Shown here one piece after another: positions 27,701-41,790 of a DNA stretch of 64,000 nucleotides. Position numbers and translations under genes: made by a program. The notes under the pieces were generated by a model, which was not told where the DNA came from, searched no databases, and saw only the letters and a list, made by a program, of their open reading frames with translations. Positions within the stretch are counted from its first letter, which is position 1. Every line of letters begins with the position of its first letter. Source of the DNA: Tetrahymena elliotti 4EA. Lineage: Eukaryota > Ciliophora > Oligohymenophorea > Hymenostomatida > Tetrahymenidae. Location: positions 135,163 to 199,162 of the forward strand of contig JH720350.1 of the NCBI GenBank assembly GCA_000231825.2. The letters run 5' to 3'.

Positions 27701-30700
27701 AGTGTCTTCAATTGATACTCCTTCATTTCTCCTTGGAGGTAACAAATTTATGTTTGTAATTCCATAAGTCTAAATAATAAAAAATAAATTTTTAAAAAAT
27801 CAGTTTTGAAATAAGTTTTACCTAAAGAATCTTAAAGTATTAATAGTTATTATAATCCAAATCTATATGTTGTATAAGTATATTTTCTTTAATGTGCTTT
27901 TGATAATTTGGGTTAGGATGTTGAGCTGTATTTCTTTCAACTATCTACTTGATCTGTTCATAGAAATAGTTTTAGATGTATTCCCTTTAGTTTACAAGTG
28001 TTTTCCAGTTTAATAATGATTCATATTTGTGAGGCATTCTATCTCTCCTATAAATAAATTTTAAAAATAAATTACATTAAATAGCTAGAAAAATTGAATA
28101 AAATTACCATTATTGAGTCATTTAGTTGAATGATTAAAGAGATGATTAAAAATATTTTTATTCATCGCTCTGGAATTTACCTGATACTCTGTTAGCTTCC
28201 TCTAATTCTGTAACCAATTAAAGCTATGAAATTAAATTAAAATGAGCCTTTGTTATCGTTTTAGGAAGTGCAGACCACTCATAAGCAATTTATATACTAG
28301 CTTTTTGTAAGCTTAATTCCATTTACAAAAGTTATGTACGCTTATTAAACATTTAGAGAATATTGGCATGATGATGTATAAATGAGGGTTGGTAATAGAA
28401 ATTTTAATACTCGTATGGTCTCTCTTTCATTTCTTTGACAATTTATAAATCTTTATCTAATACCCTAGATAGATCTTTGATGTTTTTGTTTAAGCTATAA
28501 TAATAAGATTCTGAAAGCAGGTGATCATTTTGCTCTACTCTGCTCAAGTTTAGTAATGTATCCCATTCATTTAAATTTTTTTAAGTCTCTATGAAGAGTT
28601 GTCTGTAAGTGGAGATGAAATAAAGAGTTTCATAGTCTTAAGTGTGAGAAGAATAGAGATCGCAACGAGATTAATCATTTTCATTTAACTTGTCTATGTT
28701 TTCTATCAGAGCCTACTGAGCTTGCAAGAAATCTCTTTATTGTACTAGGCATAAAGCCTTTCTAAGATTATCATTTCTTATGAGCTGATTCATGGTACCA
28801 AACATACAATCAGTTTCTCCTAAATCCTAATATATTTACTATATTTTTTCATAGACTTGAATATCTGCTTCAATAGCATTTTCATTCATCATCTCAACAA
28901 CCTTTTCCAGATAAATTAATCCAATATCCCAGCAGTGGTGAATCTTAATTATTTAGTAAACTCTGTTAGGATTAAGGATGTATGGATTCTTCTAGTTCAA
29001 TTCTGAGAAAAATAAATTAAAAAGAGCATAAGCCCAGTTTTTAGAAATTCTTCTATCTTCTTTTTCTTAGAAACCAGGAATCGAATATGCTCTGTTTCCA
29101 TAGGTATTATATTGCTGACTCTAAAAGAAAAGTAGGTAATCTTCAATAGACTAGAAGAGGAGTACTCTCATGGCTTTAGTCTAGCTTGAATCAATTATTA
29201 CTTGAGCTAAAGACAAGAATTAAGGTTATATTAGCTGAATGTTAAGAGGTGTGTATTTAGAAACATTTTATTGAGCCAAGACAATGTATCTAAATTCTTC
29301 AATTTACTCAATTTGTTTGAAATCATTAGCAATTGTTGTTTTTCTAGAACAACTTTAAGTCATGTCTTGCACGCATTCTAAAATCCATTAAACTTGTCTC
29401 TTTTCATTGAATTCACAGATTTCTTCCAAAAGATCTTAAACATCCTCACAAATTTAATTCTTAGGCTATTCAAAAAAAATTTAATTTAATTTCATCAATT
29501 TAAAAATTTAATTTAATTTCATCAATTTAAAAATTTAATTTAATTTCATCAATTTAAAAATGGAATTACACTTTTTTTGGCTTAGTTGGCTGATTGGGTG
29601 ATGGCCATTTTAGGGAATTTAAAGAAATTTTAGAAAACAATCTTGATATTTGTTGACATTTTTTTAACTTTATATAAAAAGTATTTGTATGCGAAGAGAT
29701 AGACATCGTCATTTTCATAGTAAGAAATGTCTCCTTCATCCTTTTATAAATGAGTCTATAATTCTTCTGTGATTTCTTTGCTGATTGGTTTCTCAAACAT
29801 TTTTTCTTCATATTTTGCTTGCCCAAGAATAAGTAGCATAGAGTTAAGCTCGTTCATGCTTTCGCTTTGCTCAATTGATTCAAATAAATAGCTTTATTTT
29901 TTAATAAAAAATTATGATTGAAAAATCTGAGAAGAAAATAAAAATGAAAGAAAAATTACTCTAAATTAGTTGAGGATTAAACTTTGGAGAAAATTATTAA
30001 ATATTTTCTGAGCTCAACTGGAGGCATGCTCTTCAATGAACTATCAGTGAGCTTTAAGATATCAACTAAGAATTTAAAGAAATAAAATTGAATATTCTCC
30101 TCTGCTATTCTGGCAGTATTTGAAAAACCAATTTCATCTTGAGCTGTGTAATAAAAAGTCTTTGGGAATTTTCTATATTTCTTTTCAATATCTTAGTAAA
30201 CAAATACCCATTTAACAATTTCATCTTTACTTTTAACAGATAGTAAATCGAAAATCTATTCTATCTTATTGTATCTCTAGGGGATTTCATTATTTGGGAA
30301 ATTGCTTTTGCCTAAGAAAAATACTCTCAACAAGTTAAGAGCTTCTATCCTAAGTTAATAGTGATTACCTTCATCAACTACATTAAAAAGTACTTTCAAA
30401 ATTCTTTTTACATTTTTATACAAAGAGTCTTAATTTTTTTCTTTTTCTTTGATCACAGGCAAAAGGCATAAACTAATATACATTAACCCAAGTAAATTTT
30501 AAGCTTATGAATACTTCTAGAAGATGCTCATATTATTATTGTATAGCCTGATGAAAGGGAATTCGAAAAATTCTTAATGATCTTTTAATAAATTAAAACT
30601 ATATTTTAAATGTTAATCTACTTCCCATTGCATAGTTTCAAAACCTGCTTCTCTCTTTAACAATTACAAGTATTTATTTTTTCTATTTTGCAGTTGCTAC

Positions 30701-33700
30701 TATGCTTCAAGATAAAAGTCATCAGTTCCTGGCTATTATGGTTCTATTTCAATTTTTTCTTCTGAAAATTTACTAAGTAGATTTTAATTACTCTATCTGC
30801 TTGTTTCAAAGTAAAAACCACTATTATGAGGAATGAAATTAGCATATTTTTAACAGAAGAAATTCTCATAAAAAAATTTATCATTTTGAACTTTATCATC
30901 TTCTTTAATTTTGTGTTTCTTATTTTAATTCTCCAAAATCATAAGAATTTAATTTAGTCTGATATTCTACAGATCATCAATATTTAAATTAGCTTAATAG
31001 GTTACCAATTTAACTATCAGGTCAACAGACATTGGTGGTTCAAATTCTTAAGTTTAAATTTCCTAACCATCTATTTAGAAATGATGTGCTTCTATATTGT
31101 ATTTGATCTGAGAAATAAGCTTAGATTTGAATTCCTTTATATGTTTATCATGAGGGTCTTCTTCATAAACATTAAGGAGAGAATATAAAATATTAGCTAC
31201 CATTATTACCTTATATGTCTCAAATTCACTTGAATTCATCAAACTTAAATATTCTTTCCTTTCTTTGATAATTGCTTTCTCTTGTTTTCCTTTTTCATTA
31301 TTAAATTAAATTAATTTTCCAAATTTAAAAAGTATTTTTTGTCAAATAAAAATTGCTTATTTAATTACTTAATTAACTGTTGCCCATAAGGTTTTTAGGC
31401 ATCATATTTCTCTATCCCATATCTGGTGTGATTGAGCTAGGATTTTAGTTGGATCCATTTGGAGTAGCATTAGTTTAGCTACTAGTTTAATTATTATTTT
31501 AAGGTTATTAAGAACTAGGTTAAGCATTAGCATTTGGAGCAGCAGCTGGAACTGACAAATTTTTATTTCTTGATTTATATTTATTGAAAACATATTAAGT
31601 TGACCAATTTAGAATTTTTAAGAAAACTTTAATTTGATAATTGTAATTGGTTTCTTGATATGAAGAACATTCCAAGCATATATTAAGTAAGTTCAAAACA
31701 GTAAGACAGTATTTGTTCAGATGATTCTTGGTAAAAGTAATTTTAAGATTATTTTAAATGAATTCATTGTCCATTTTTAGCATATTAAATATATACTTAT
31801 ATTTTATCACTTTATAGTCTATCTTTGAATTATTCTAATATTTTATATCAATCAAATCATTAAATTAAAAAAATCTAAAATAAAAATTTACCCATAAAAT
31901 GAGACATTTTTTGAGTAGGACCTAAAAGTTTTCGTGTCTTTCATCTATTTGGTCAAATATGAAGTGAATGAGTAGGTGAATAGAATGCTTTGAAAATTTC
32001 CTTTCTAAGTTCTTGTCAATTTCTGCTTTTGAAAAGTTAGGATTTTCTTTATTTTATTTTTCCTCTTTGATTTCCTTAAACTTCCAATAAACATAAGTAT
32101 TAATTAAATTATACAAATATATGGCTCTTTCAGCATTCTTTTAATCAGATTATTATTCCCATAAGTTCATTAGACCACCATTTTCATCTTCTAAAGTCTA
32201 TTAGAATTTTTTAATCTTTTATTTTTCATTTTCTGCTTTGTTTTTATAGATGACATATTATTCTTTAATTTCTTTAAAAATATCAGGAGCAATAACTTCT
32301 CTTATATCATAGAATTGTTCATATTGTTGGATTATTGCATTAAATATGATTTTATCTTTATCCATTTCTAAAAATTCTCTTATTATTTCATAGTTTGCCT
32401 TTAATTCTTAATAGATTTGAAGATTTTAATTAACTATTCCAGATTAATTAATAATCTACATTTAATTACTTTAATTTCCCTATTAATTTTGATGATCTAC
32501 TTTATTTTGGATACCTTGTTATAATGGGTTTTGCATCTATGAATTTAGAGCAGCAGATAGTGGTGGTTGTTATGGTGGTATTTATTGAAGTTATCTTTAA
32601 TTTTCTATTCTTATTTATTTAGCATTGCTAATATTTTTAATGTAATAATTAATGTTATTGATAATTAATTGTTAAAGAGTGTGATTTTTATTTGTTTCTT
32701 ATTAATTGAAATTATAAGCTTTAAATATGTTGTTCAAGAGGATCTTTTTACGTTGGAGGTCACCTTGTAAATAACTAAGTCTAAATATTTTAATTTATAA
32801 TTAATAATAAAGCTATTTAATAGTAGGATTTTCAGATTAATCTGCATTGTTTGTTACAACATTCAGAATATGATTCTAAAATTTCTTTAAACGCTCAAAG
32901 TTTAACTCTTTTCCAAATAAGAATGTTATCCTGCATAACTCTAATTGTAGTAATTCTTTAGAAAATTTCTCATTATTTCTCATGATTTTTCTAAGCTCAT
33001 TTTAGAGTTGTGAATATTATTACTAAAATCCTGGGGGAGGAGGTCTTTGCTATTGAATGGCCATAATTTATTATTGTATGCGAGGTATATTTTAGATATC
33101 TTGATTAAATCTCTTAAACCTTTCATCAAATTTCCTTTTTTAAATTAAATATTTTAAATGATCGTCGAATTAAATAAATAAAAAAAGTTGAAGTTACTTT
33201 TATACTTCAAACAAGAAGTCAAGTAATCCCACATTTCTACCTTGCATTTATCCAATATTTGACATATTTATTTATATTATCTACTCTTTAGTGAGACTCT
33301 TAATTATTGGTTTTACAATAAGTTTTAACACAACTCTTATCTAGTAAACTTCTAAATTTGTACTCATATTTGTCAGAGTAGTATGCAATAACTTTTTCTT
33401 TTAATCAACAGTCAAGAGAGAGGGAACTTATTCCTCAAAGAATCTTTTTATGAAATGAGGGCAAGGATATCTTTCACTGTACAAGTTGGTAAGACAGTTA
33501 AAAATATTAGTATCTTTCTTTCTCTAGAAGTACAAAATAAATAGTTTCATAAATAGTATGTAATTCTTGTAGTTAAATAAGTTTATGTTTAAGGGTTGTC
33601 TTTTACTCTCATCAATTAAAAACTTTATTCCATCTATTTTTTAGTGCTAAAATACTCTTGAACTTCTTTTGGCTAACAAATAGATAATCTTAAGTTAAAG

Positions 33701-36700
33701 TTGTAAATTCCTTTAAGGATCCCAGAATCTTATAAAAAAATCTTAGTCTTAGTATTCACGAGTAAGTGATTCTCTCAATTCAAAGCTCTGTTTTATTTTA
33801 AATAATTTTTATTAAAAAAATAAAATATTTAATTATCTTTATTCGTAAAAAAATGTTTTTATCATTTAAAAACTTACCTTATCCATTTTGATTACTTTAT
33901 AGATAAACTCTAGAGCTTAGTCACTGAGCTAATTCATTTAATCATTAGGCTATTAAGGATTTTACATGATCTTTTTTTCTTTCATTAATATTTCAGTCAA
34001 GAATTCTGTCTACACATTAAGCAACTTAGCTATAGGAATCAAGGTCTTTTACTCTACATAATGCCAACCATATCTTATACTGTAATTCTTTTGGATATCA
34101 ATAGTATAATTGATAATTTATTTGATCTATTCCTTACTTCCAACTGCTTCTCTACTTCCTTTTTGCTAGTAAAAAGGATTTTTTAAGTGCTAGAAGAGAG
34201 ATAGTAAGCCAGAAACATTCTTAATTTTAAAATCTGTAAAACTTTATTCATTTGCTGGATTACTTGTATCTTTAATTATATCGTCTAATAATTTTAACAG
34301 AAGAGAAATCAGCTTACTGTTAAAACAGTTAACAAGCATTTTTAGAAGCTTTTTAAAGATTAATAAAAATTAGGGAGTGAAAGAATTAAATTTAGATTGC
34401 AAACACACTAGCATAGGTCTTAAAATGACTTTTAGTTTATCTTCTTCTAAAGCTACTTTATTGTTGTTGCCATTCTTTTTATTTATTTCTGAAATGCTTT
34501 CTTAGACTGTTGAATGTATTGTTTTCTCAATTCTTGGTAGCATATCATATAACTTGTTTAAATTTAGATAATTCACTTCTTCTATTTTTTCAAATGTTTT
34601 TGCTCTTAATTCAGGTGGCATTTTGATATAATTTAGATTACTTAATTCCATAATTTTCTTTTCTTCCTTATCAATTAGTGAATTGAAATACTTGGATGGT
34701 ATTGATAAGTTGATCTACTTCAATATTAAGATTATAGATGATAAGAGTTTTGCCCAATTTTTTACATTAAAATTAAGATCTTCTATATTCAAACCAAGCT
34801 CATCTTCATAAAATAATTGGCATTAATTTATTGTAGAATTTTGTTATTATCTTGGCTACTATGGAGGCTAATTAGGAGCTATTGGATGAATAGGTGGTCT
34901 TTATGGTGGCTTATTTTTAATTTTAATTTTTCATTTGTAAATATTAAGAATATTTTTATTTTTAAATTACAATATTATTGATGTTAGGATTAGGAGGAAC
35001 AGGTGGTCTTCCAGGCTAGTTATTGATACCATATTGATATCCGCCAGGTCCAGGAGGTGGGGGATAATTAGGATTATTTGGATTTGGTGGAGGGGGCATA
35101 TTAGGATTACCTTGAAATTAACTATTTTACCTCATATTTGGGTTAGGTGGATATGGAACTTATGGGTTGCTTGGGTATTAATTAATTATTCTATTATTGT
35201 TATTATTTGGGTTCATATTAGGAGGTGGGTTTGGTAAAACATTATGATGTGGCGGGATCATTCCACCATTCTAATTTCTTTGATTTGGAGTAGAAGGACC
35301 TCCTGCAAACATGTTATCACCTACTGATCCTCTTCCTGGGATAACTTTATTCATTGTTGGATCTTAATGAACACCTCCCATTGCTTAGCTGTTGTTATGA
35401 GGTTATGGAGGTCCTAACATCTATTAAGGAAGATTTTATAAAATGAAATAAAAAAAATATTAAGAATGAATGAGTTACTTGATTTTAGTTCGATCCATGA
35501 GGAGGATGTGAAGGCAATCCAGCATTAGCATTTGGGTATTGCGGAGGAACTTAATTTTATTCTTATGTGTTAGATAATATAATTCTAGAGGTTTTCATTT
35601 CTTTATTATTTTTGTCAAGTATTTTTTAAGAGATCTATATTAATTTAGCCATGCTATCTTCAAATTTAAAGATAAATGAGAGTCTTGGTTGTAAATTAGG
35701 TTGATTCAAATCTAAAGGGCTTTCGGGAGTTTTTTGGATGTTGATCAATTTAAAGGGAAGACAGTTTTCGCAAGCAAGCAAAAACTCTAAACTTTTATAG
35801 CAATTAAATACGCACAAAAGCTTTTTACTGATCTAAGAATTTTAAGTGTAGTATAAACCACTATTCAATTAATAATCTTGTTAAAAGATTTAGATAGTAG
35901 ACTAAATTTATAAAAGCAAATCGGTAATAAATAGATTTCTGTGGTTTCTCACCAAAGTAACATAGTCATACTTACAAGGCATTTAATCTAATTACTAGAT
36001 ACTAGCTAGATTATCAGCTAAGTCGTTTTCTTTTTTAGCTTATGCTACCAGTTAGTCAAAGGAATCACAGAATTTTACATCTTCATTAGTATTTCCATTA
36101 TGTGAAAGGTACAAAATTGAAATCACATTTGTATTATGAATTTTTGCTAAAGAGTTCAATGCATTTCTTGAGTATAAATGAGATATTGGTTTGCAAGTAG
36201 TCAGATTGATCACAAAAGTCTAAACGATTTTCCTAAGTTAAGGGCTATTTAAGTTGTATTGATCCTTTTGCTTCTTTATTTACTGCAATATCTTCTTAAT
36301 CAAGAGTTGACAAAAATCTTACATTGATTATAAATTAACTACTTCTGGTAGATTGTTAGAGATTATGAAGGCACATTCTAAGACGTTTTAAATGTGGTAT
36401 CCAATTACCTTTTGTTTAAAAATATTGATGACTTCATTTAAACACTCTACTAAGCAATAGCGTCTGTTTAAACTATTGTTGTTGTTATCAAACATTCTGC
36501 TATCAGAAGGACTCTCGAAGTTATGAGAAGAGATTAAACTACTTCCCATAGCCTACTATCCTACGTACTCTCCTTCAAAACTTTAGAAAAATAGCTATCT
36601 ACTGTTGGCAGATTAAATGAAGCTATCATTACTGTTGCTTATTTCTCTGGTTAGCAAATAAATAATAATATTTTCTAATTCTCCTATCATTGTATCTATA

Positions 36701-39700
36701 AGTTATTTAGCCTATTCGCTTTCACTATTAACAGATTTAGGTGATGGTTCTAAGACCATTTGACTAGATGCAGATTACTATTGCTATTACATTTGTTGAA
36801 TTATTTGCTTTACTCCATCACTTTAAAGATTTTTATATATGTTTTTAATCAAGAGCTCATTCCATAAAAATTACTTTTCATTACAAATCTATGGCTTTAA
36901 ATTATTTCTTCTTTCCATAAAATTAGAATTCTTAAGGGATTTAATAATGGTTGCAATAAATATGTGATAAGGACTATTTTTGTTAGCAAACAAACTTTTA
37001 AAGAAAATTTAATTTTAATTTGGATTTTGATTTTGATGAGCTAAAACCAGGTCAATAATATTCTGGCAAATAACTCTAGATATAATACTTAGAATTCTCT
37101 CACTCTCTTTTCTGATCTTCAAAAGTAATCCTTAATCCCTTTCTATTTTTTAATCAATAGAAATCAGATCCATTAGCACTTTAAGTAGCCTCATAATTAA
37201 TAGATTTGAGGCACTTAAATTAGATGAAGAGATACTTCCAAAGAGACTATTAAATTTATCATCCAAAAGTTATTCAGCTTCTTCTTAGTCTTGTTTTGAA
37301 AAGTTAAATTCTCTAAAGATTTTCTTTTTGACTTCAAACTCTTCCTGCATAGCTTCACTATCAATTTGCTTTCCAATTTATTGCTATTGATGTTCCTGTT
37401 GATTCTTCAAAGCATCTTATTGTTGTAGCTTGATTCCATTTTCATTTTCATAAAGCCATTTAACATCTAAATTTTCACATCTGCAAAAATATTTAACAAC
37501 ACAAAATTTGATTAAAGCAAATGATATATCAATAACATTGCTTCTAATAGGCTAATTATTAAAATTGTGAATAATTCTATTAAACAAACTGATAGAATGC
37601 TCTACTGATTGCTTAATGTCTAATTTGAAAACACTCTTTTTAGGTGTGCCAATTGAATTATTTTATAAAATATCAAATTCAAAATATATTTTTTCTTAAG
37701 CTTAAGGAGCAGACTCATTTTCTAAAATGAATGTATGAATTTTGTGTTGCTTTGTCAGGAAAGATAATTTTCCTAATAATTTAAAAGCTATCTTTGAATT
37801 ATCAGAAAATTTCTAATTGATATTTGGTTAATTTTATCTACTGGACTTTATTAATTTTTCAAGTTCTTGATTCTTCAAAGTAAAATCAATAGGTCTATTT
37901 TCACTAGCAATTTAATAAAGTCTATCAATTAACTCTTCTTTTATATCTTCCAAAAGAACTTCTAACTCTTCTCTTGACAATTTTACTATTTTATTTCATT
38001 TTTATGAATAAACATTTTTTAATCAAAAATTAAAAATAAAATTTACAAATAATATTTTCAAGCTGTTAGAGACCTTGGGTTGCAAAATTTCTCTCATTGA
38101 TTGTGATACTGATCAAAATAATTTTAGCGATTTGCTTCTTACGTTATAAATCTAGATTTTGGTTGTATAAATTAGGTAGACAATGGAAGGTTTTGACAAT
38201 TTAGACTTAGAATTTGGAACTGTTTAACTCTAAAAGCTGTATAAAGTTGTCTAGTATATTAATACCTTCAAAAAATTTACAAGTATCTTTAGCTTTTTTA
38301 AGTTTATCTTTAATAATCTTTTTCTCTTCTGGTGTATCTTTATTTTCAGCTAATTACTTTTCAAGTTACAAGATTTCTGAATTGATAATGTCAACTTATT
38401 TTTCATCTGCCATCTTGTCTGATGCTTAACAAATTTAAAAGATTTCATATTTTATTTAGTTATCTTTACTCATATTTTTTTTCTTTTCTTCATCTGTTTA
38501 GTTCTCTTTATTTTAATTTTTTAATAATTATTCATTTAGCTCTGCTGAAAACCACCTAATTTAAAAAGAATAAACACTTTTTTAAATTTAATAGGAAAAA
38601 CAACAATTACTTCAAGGTTTTGAGATACTCTAAGGGGTAAGGTGATGTGTGAACTTTTTTTAATAAAAATAGAATACTCTTTTTAATTATTTATTTGTCT
38701 GAGTCATTGTCATAGTGAGCTATAATTCCACTAAAGACAGTTTAAATTAAAGACTAAATTGTTTCAAAGAATTTATTTCTATAAAGTCCATAAAATTCAT
38801 TGAAAGGGTCAAGAGTTTCATTAGACTGCTCAATTATAAGGAAAAAATGTTTTAAAAGAATATGATTAAAAAAACTAGCAGTAGATAAGTAATTTGGATG
38901 GCTTAAAGACTAAGGGTTTGCATTATTTTCTTAAAAGGCTAAATCTATTATTATTTTAAAGCACTAACATTAGCATTTATCACTATCTTAGAAAGTTCTG
39001 ATAAGCAGCTTTAATATGTATTTGAAGTTTGGTTCTATTATATCTTTAAAGTGGCATTCATGCTCTATCATAGCAAATATTTTAATAAATTTCGAAATAA
39101 ACGAAAAATCCATATATTTTGCTTCTACATGAGACATTTAGTGATAGTTAGTCATTAGCTCAATACCATTCTTGAATATCTTTCTTAGAATATTTAATTA
39201 GGTCTAATTCAAATTATATTATTTAGGTGCCTTACTCAATTCATTAGGCTAGAATTACCTTTTGTATTCAGTATTTTTTTCATATAAACTATAATGCATT
39301 TTGTACTAAAAAAGTACTAGACTTTTCATAAAAACTGTAATATAGCTAAAGTAATTATATAAATTCTCTCTTTTTATCTCTATTCCATGAAACTACAAAA
39401 AGTCTCCCTCAAATTCTGCTTATATATCTTCTCTTGCATTTACTCTCATAATATTTTCTGCCTAAATGGTATAAAATTCTTCGTTATCTAATATTTCCTA
39501 CTATATTTTTTCTAACTCACTATTGTCATCTTTCTTCACTCTTTGCATCTTGGGAAAGGAGCTTAGACTCACGTTTGTTCTCTTCTTTTGAATCCAATCA
39601 ATATATTTCTTTTAAAATGTTATTTCATCATCTGCAGCACCTTTTTATTTTCAATAATTAATTATTTACTCATTAAAAATTTTGTTTTGAAAAGCTTTTA

Positions 39701-41790
39701 TTTTTAATAGATTCATCAAAAGAATTTAAATTTAAGAAATAATAAAATCATTGATTTGTTTGTTGTTAATAAATAAATAAATTTTACTTTAAATTGGTTG
39801 TTGCTAGATAGGCTTTTTTTAAATAACTGCTTGAGGGTTCGAAGGTACATTCTGCATAACTCTTGGTTAGGGTGCACGCATAACATGCTATTATTGTTAA
39901 ACAATAGCTTGTGGCAAATTAGGATTTATGGGAGTTCTTTATTACTAAATTGGTGGATTTATATTTGAAATGTTTGCATTTGGAGCTGAATTGGCCTATT
40001 ACGCCTATTAGTTAGGCGAAATAGCAAGCTTTTTTGATGACTGTTGAGATTTAATAAATTATTTTTTCAAATAATTTTATATAGAAATTAATACAAAATT
40101 TAAATCTTTGTATTTGTTTGAAATAAATTTGAGAATTTCTTCTAAATATTTGATTTTATGCTAAAGTGATTCATAGTTAATTTATCTCTTAAAGTACTCG
40201 TTATCTTATATTATGTATTTGACAATGAGGCAATTTAATGTTTCTATTATTTTACCCTATAGTTCTAAACCTATGGTGTTGTCATAAACACAAGCAATCA
40301 AAATTTCTATTACTGTTTTAACCATATCCTAAACTTTTTGTTCATTTATTTAAGATATTTTAGAATTCTGATGAGTTTTTATAGGAGCTCCACGCTAATT
40401 TACTAGACCTAAATCAAGAGAAAATATATTCTAAATGATTTTTATGTACAAATACAAGATTTCTATTTTGTTGTAACTGCTTACTAATCTATCCATCATA
40501 AATACTTCATGATATTTTAATGCATATATATGTAAGTCGTTGTCATTATATTATACTTGAGATGCCAAAACTTTACTGTAATTTTTGTATAGCTAAATCT
40601 TTATATCAATGTACTCATCAGGAAACTTTGCAACATAATTGGATATAACCTTGAGCAACTCAGAGATGAGAAGAGAAGAGTTAGAATTAGACTCTATTTA
40701 TATCTAAATATTATTATAAGCTTGTAAGGTATATAAAATCATTTTGCGATGTACAGTACCTAGGTCTTCATGAAATTTTCTATTAAATTCACTTTGTGTA
40801 TAATCAAAATTAGTGGTATGTATTGCATCAACTCCTGCTTTTAAATACTTTTTTATTGTTTCTATTATTTGCCTTATTTTTTATAGTGTATCTACTTCTT
40901 TAACTATTTGGTCTAACTTTTGAACCTCTCCTAAGAAAATTATAATAACTGATACCGTTGCAGTCATTTCCTCATAAATTCTTAAATCATATTTGTTTTC
41001 AATTAAAGGTGATTCATTTTGTTGCTATTAATTTAATGGTTTTTATTCTTTCAGGTAATTCGAATATTGGTGTTTATCTTTTTATTGTTGAAAGAGATTT
41101 TTCAAATTTTGAAAATTAAGCATTTTGTGATTTATGAAGATGTTGATTATGCAGTGTATGAACTCTAGGTTCTCCTTTGAGCATAAAGAGAGAGGCGATA
41201 CTTCATGCCTCTAATTAAGGCCTTAATTTAACTTTTCTGATTGGCATTTAATCATTTAAAAAAGTGCCTTTATTCCTAGAAAGCTATTTTTATTGTTGTC
41301 ATCTGAAATAATGTTATTCAAAGAATCAATCAACTCTGTATTTATAGGTTAAATAGGCTTCTTTGAGTCTTCTACTATTTTATCCAGAATAAAGTGCCTC
41401 ATTTGCTGTACTTCGTTGTCAATAAAAGTCATAGGAGTAAATTTTAGAATTTATATGTACTCCATATAGAGCTTCGTCATAATAGTTACATAGTTCTATT
41501 AACTAATTTATGGATTTGTATTATAATCTGTTTGGTAAGGGATGATGAAATTGTCGTAAAAGCTCTGAATTTCATCTCTCAATTCTTTCTTAAAATCAGC
41601 TAATTTAATTCAAAAAAATATTAGAAATAAATACTTTTAGTAAAATAAAGAGTTTATGTATTTTATTGATATTCCTGCCATTTATCCTATGAGATATCTT
41701 CAAAGTAGGAGTCAAAAATTTAATTATTTTTATCAATCTAATTATTATCTCAAAAGTGGATAAATGGGACAGGATATCTTCACTTTTCAT
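24726..41790 (-). CDS. TRRAP: TRRAP/Tra1-type pseudokinase scaffold, copy 2 (inverted paralogue)
   Basis: Same family as copy 1 and predicted to have the same scaffold role in acetyltransferase complexes. Paralogous blocks on the complement include QEIKIL-type solenoid, SPYPLEYLKTLK (copy 1 SQYPLEYLQILR), FIETQKNLNEWDTLLNLS, RDRMPHKYESLLNW, DVEIPGQYVVNNPRVFKEF, HSIRISSSISKFIGQIG, GILCPSFISMAKS, and a C-terminus ending HKYWF. The catalytic loop is replaced by NYILGQS and DFG by DYN, so it is also a pseudokinase. Introns at 28048-28107, 25786-26218 and 38556-38610 match copy 1 positions and phases; others are at 24973-25029 and 27770-27822, and more were not all resolved. A Pro/Gly/Asn-rich linker lies at about 34985-35560. 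The start at 41790 with a 184-bp first intron (41600-41783) is tentative. Length is about 4,800-5,000 residues. Confidence 0.92.
29475..29560. repeat. 27-bp tandem repeat, three copies, in a TRRAP copy 2 intron
   Basis: Three near-perfect 27-bp units (29475-29555), each five A, then TTTAATTTAATTT and CATCAATTT, followed by five further bases of a fourth unit. They lie in a gene-free segment between coding blocks of TRRAP copy 2, consistent with an intron from about 29463 to 29573. Expansion by slippage is the simplest origin. Confidence 0.8.
34985..35560 (-). repeat. Pro/Gly/Asn-rich linker inside TRRAP copy 2
   Basis: The complement encodes a long low-complexity stretch with short motifs such as NPNNPNYPPPPGPGG, QPGRPPVPPNPN and MIPPHHNVLPNPPP. 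It corresponds in position to the shorter Pro/Ala/Asn linker of copy 1 (13430-13635) but differs in composition. It is predicted to be disordered. It is the GC-richest part of the gene and easily mistaken for separate small ORFs. Confidence 0.75.

Noticed and set aside
35034..35237. Trp/Ile/Arg-rich plus-strand ORF
   Set aside because: It is the antisense of the Pro/Gly/Asn-rich linker of TRRAP copy 2.
39830..39860. tRNA T-loop-like ggttcgaa sequence
   Set aside because: It lies in the coding sequence of TRRAP copy 2 (NVPSNPQAV region), with no cloverleaf around it.
24726..41790. The second TRRAP gene being an assembly artefact (inverted copy of the first)
   Set aside because: Nucleotide and protein sequences differ throughout, linkers and intron lengths differ, and only conserved blocks match.
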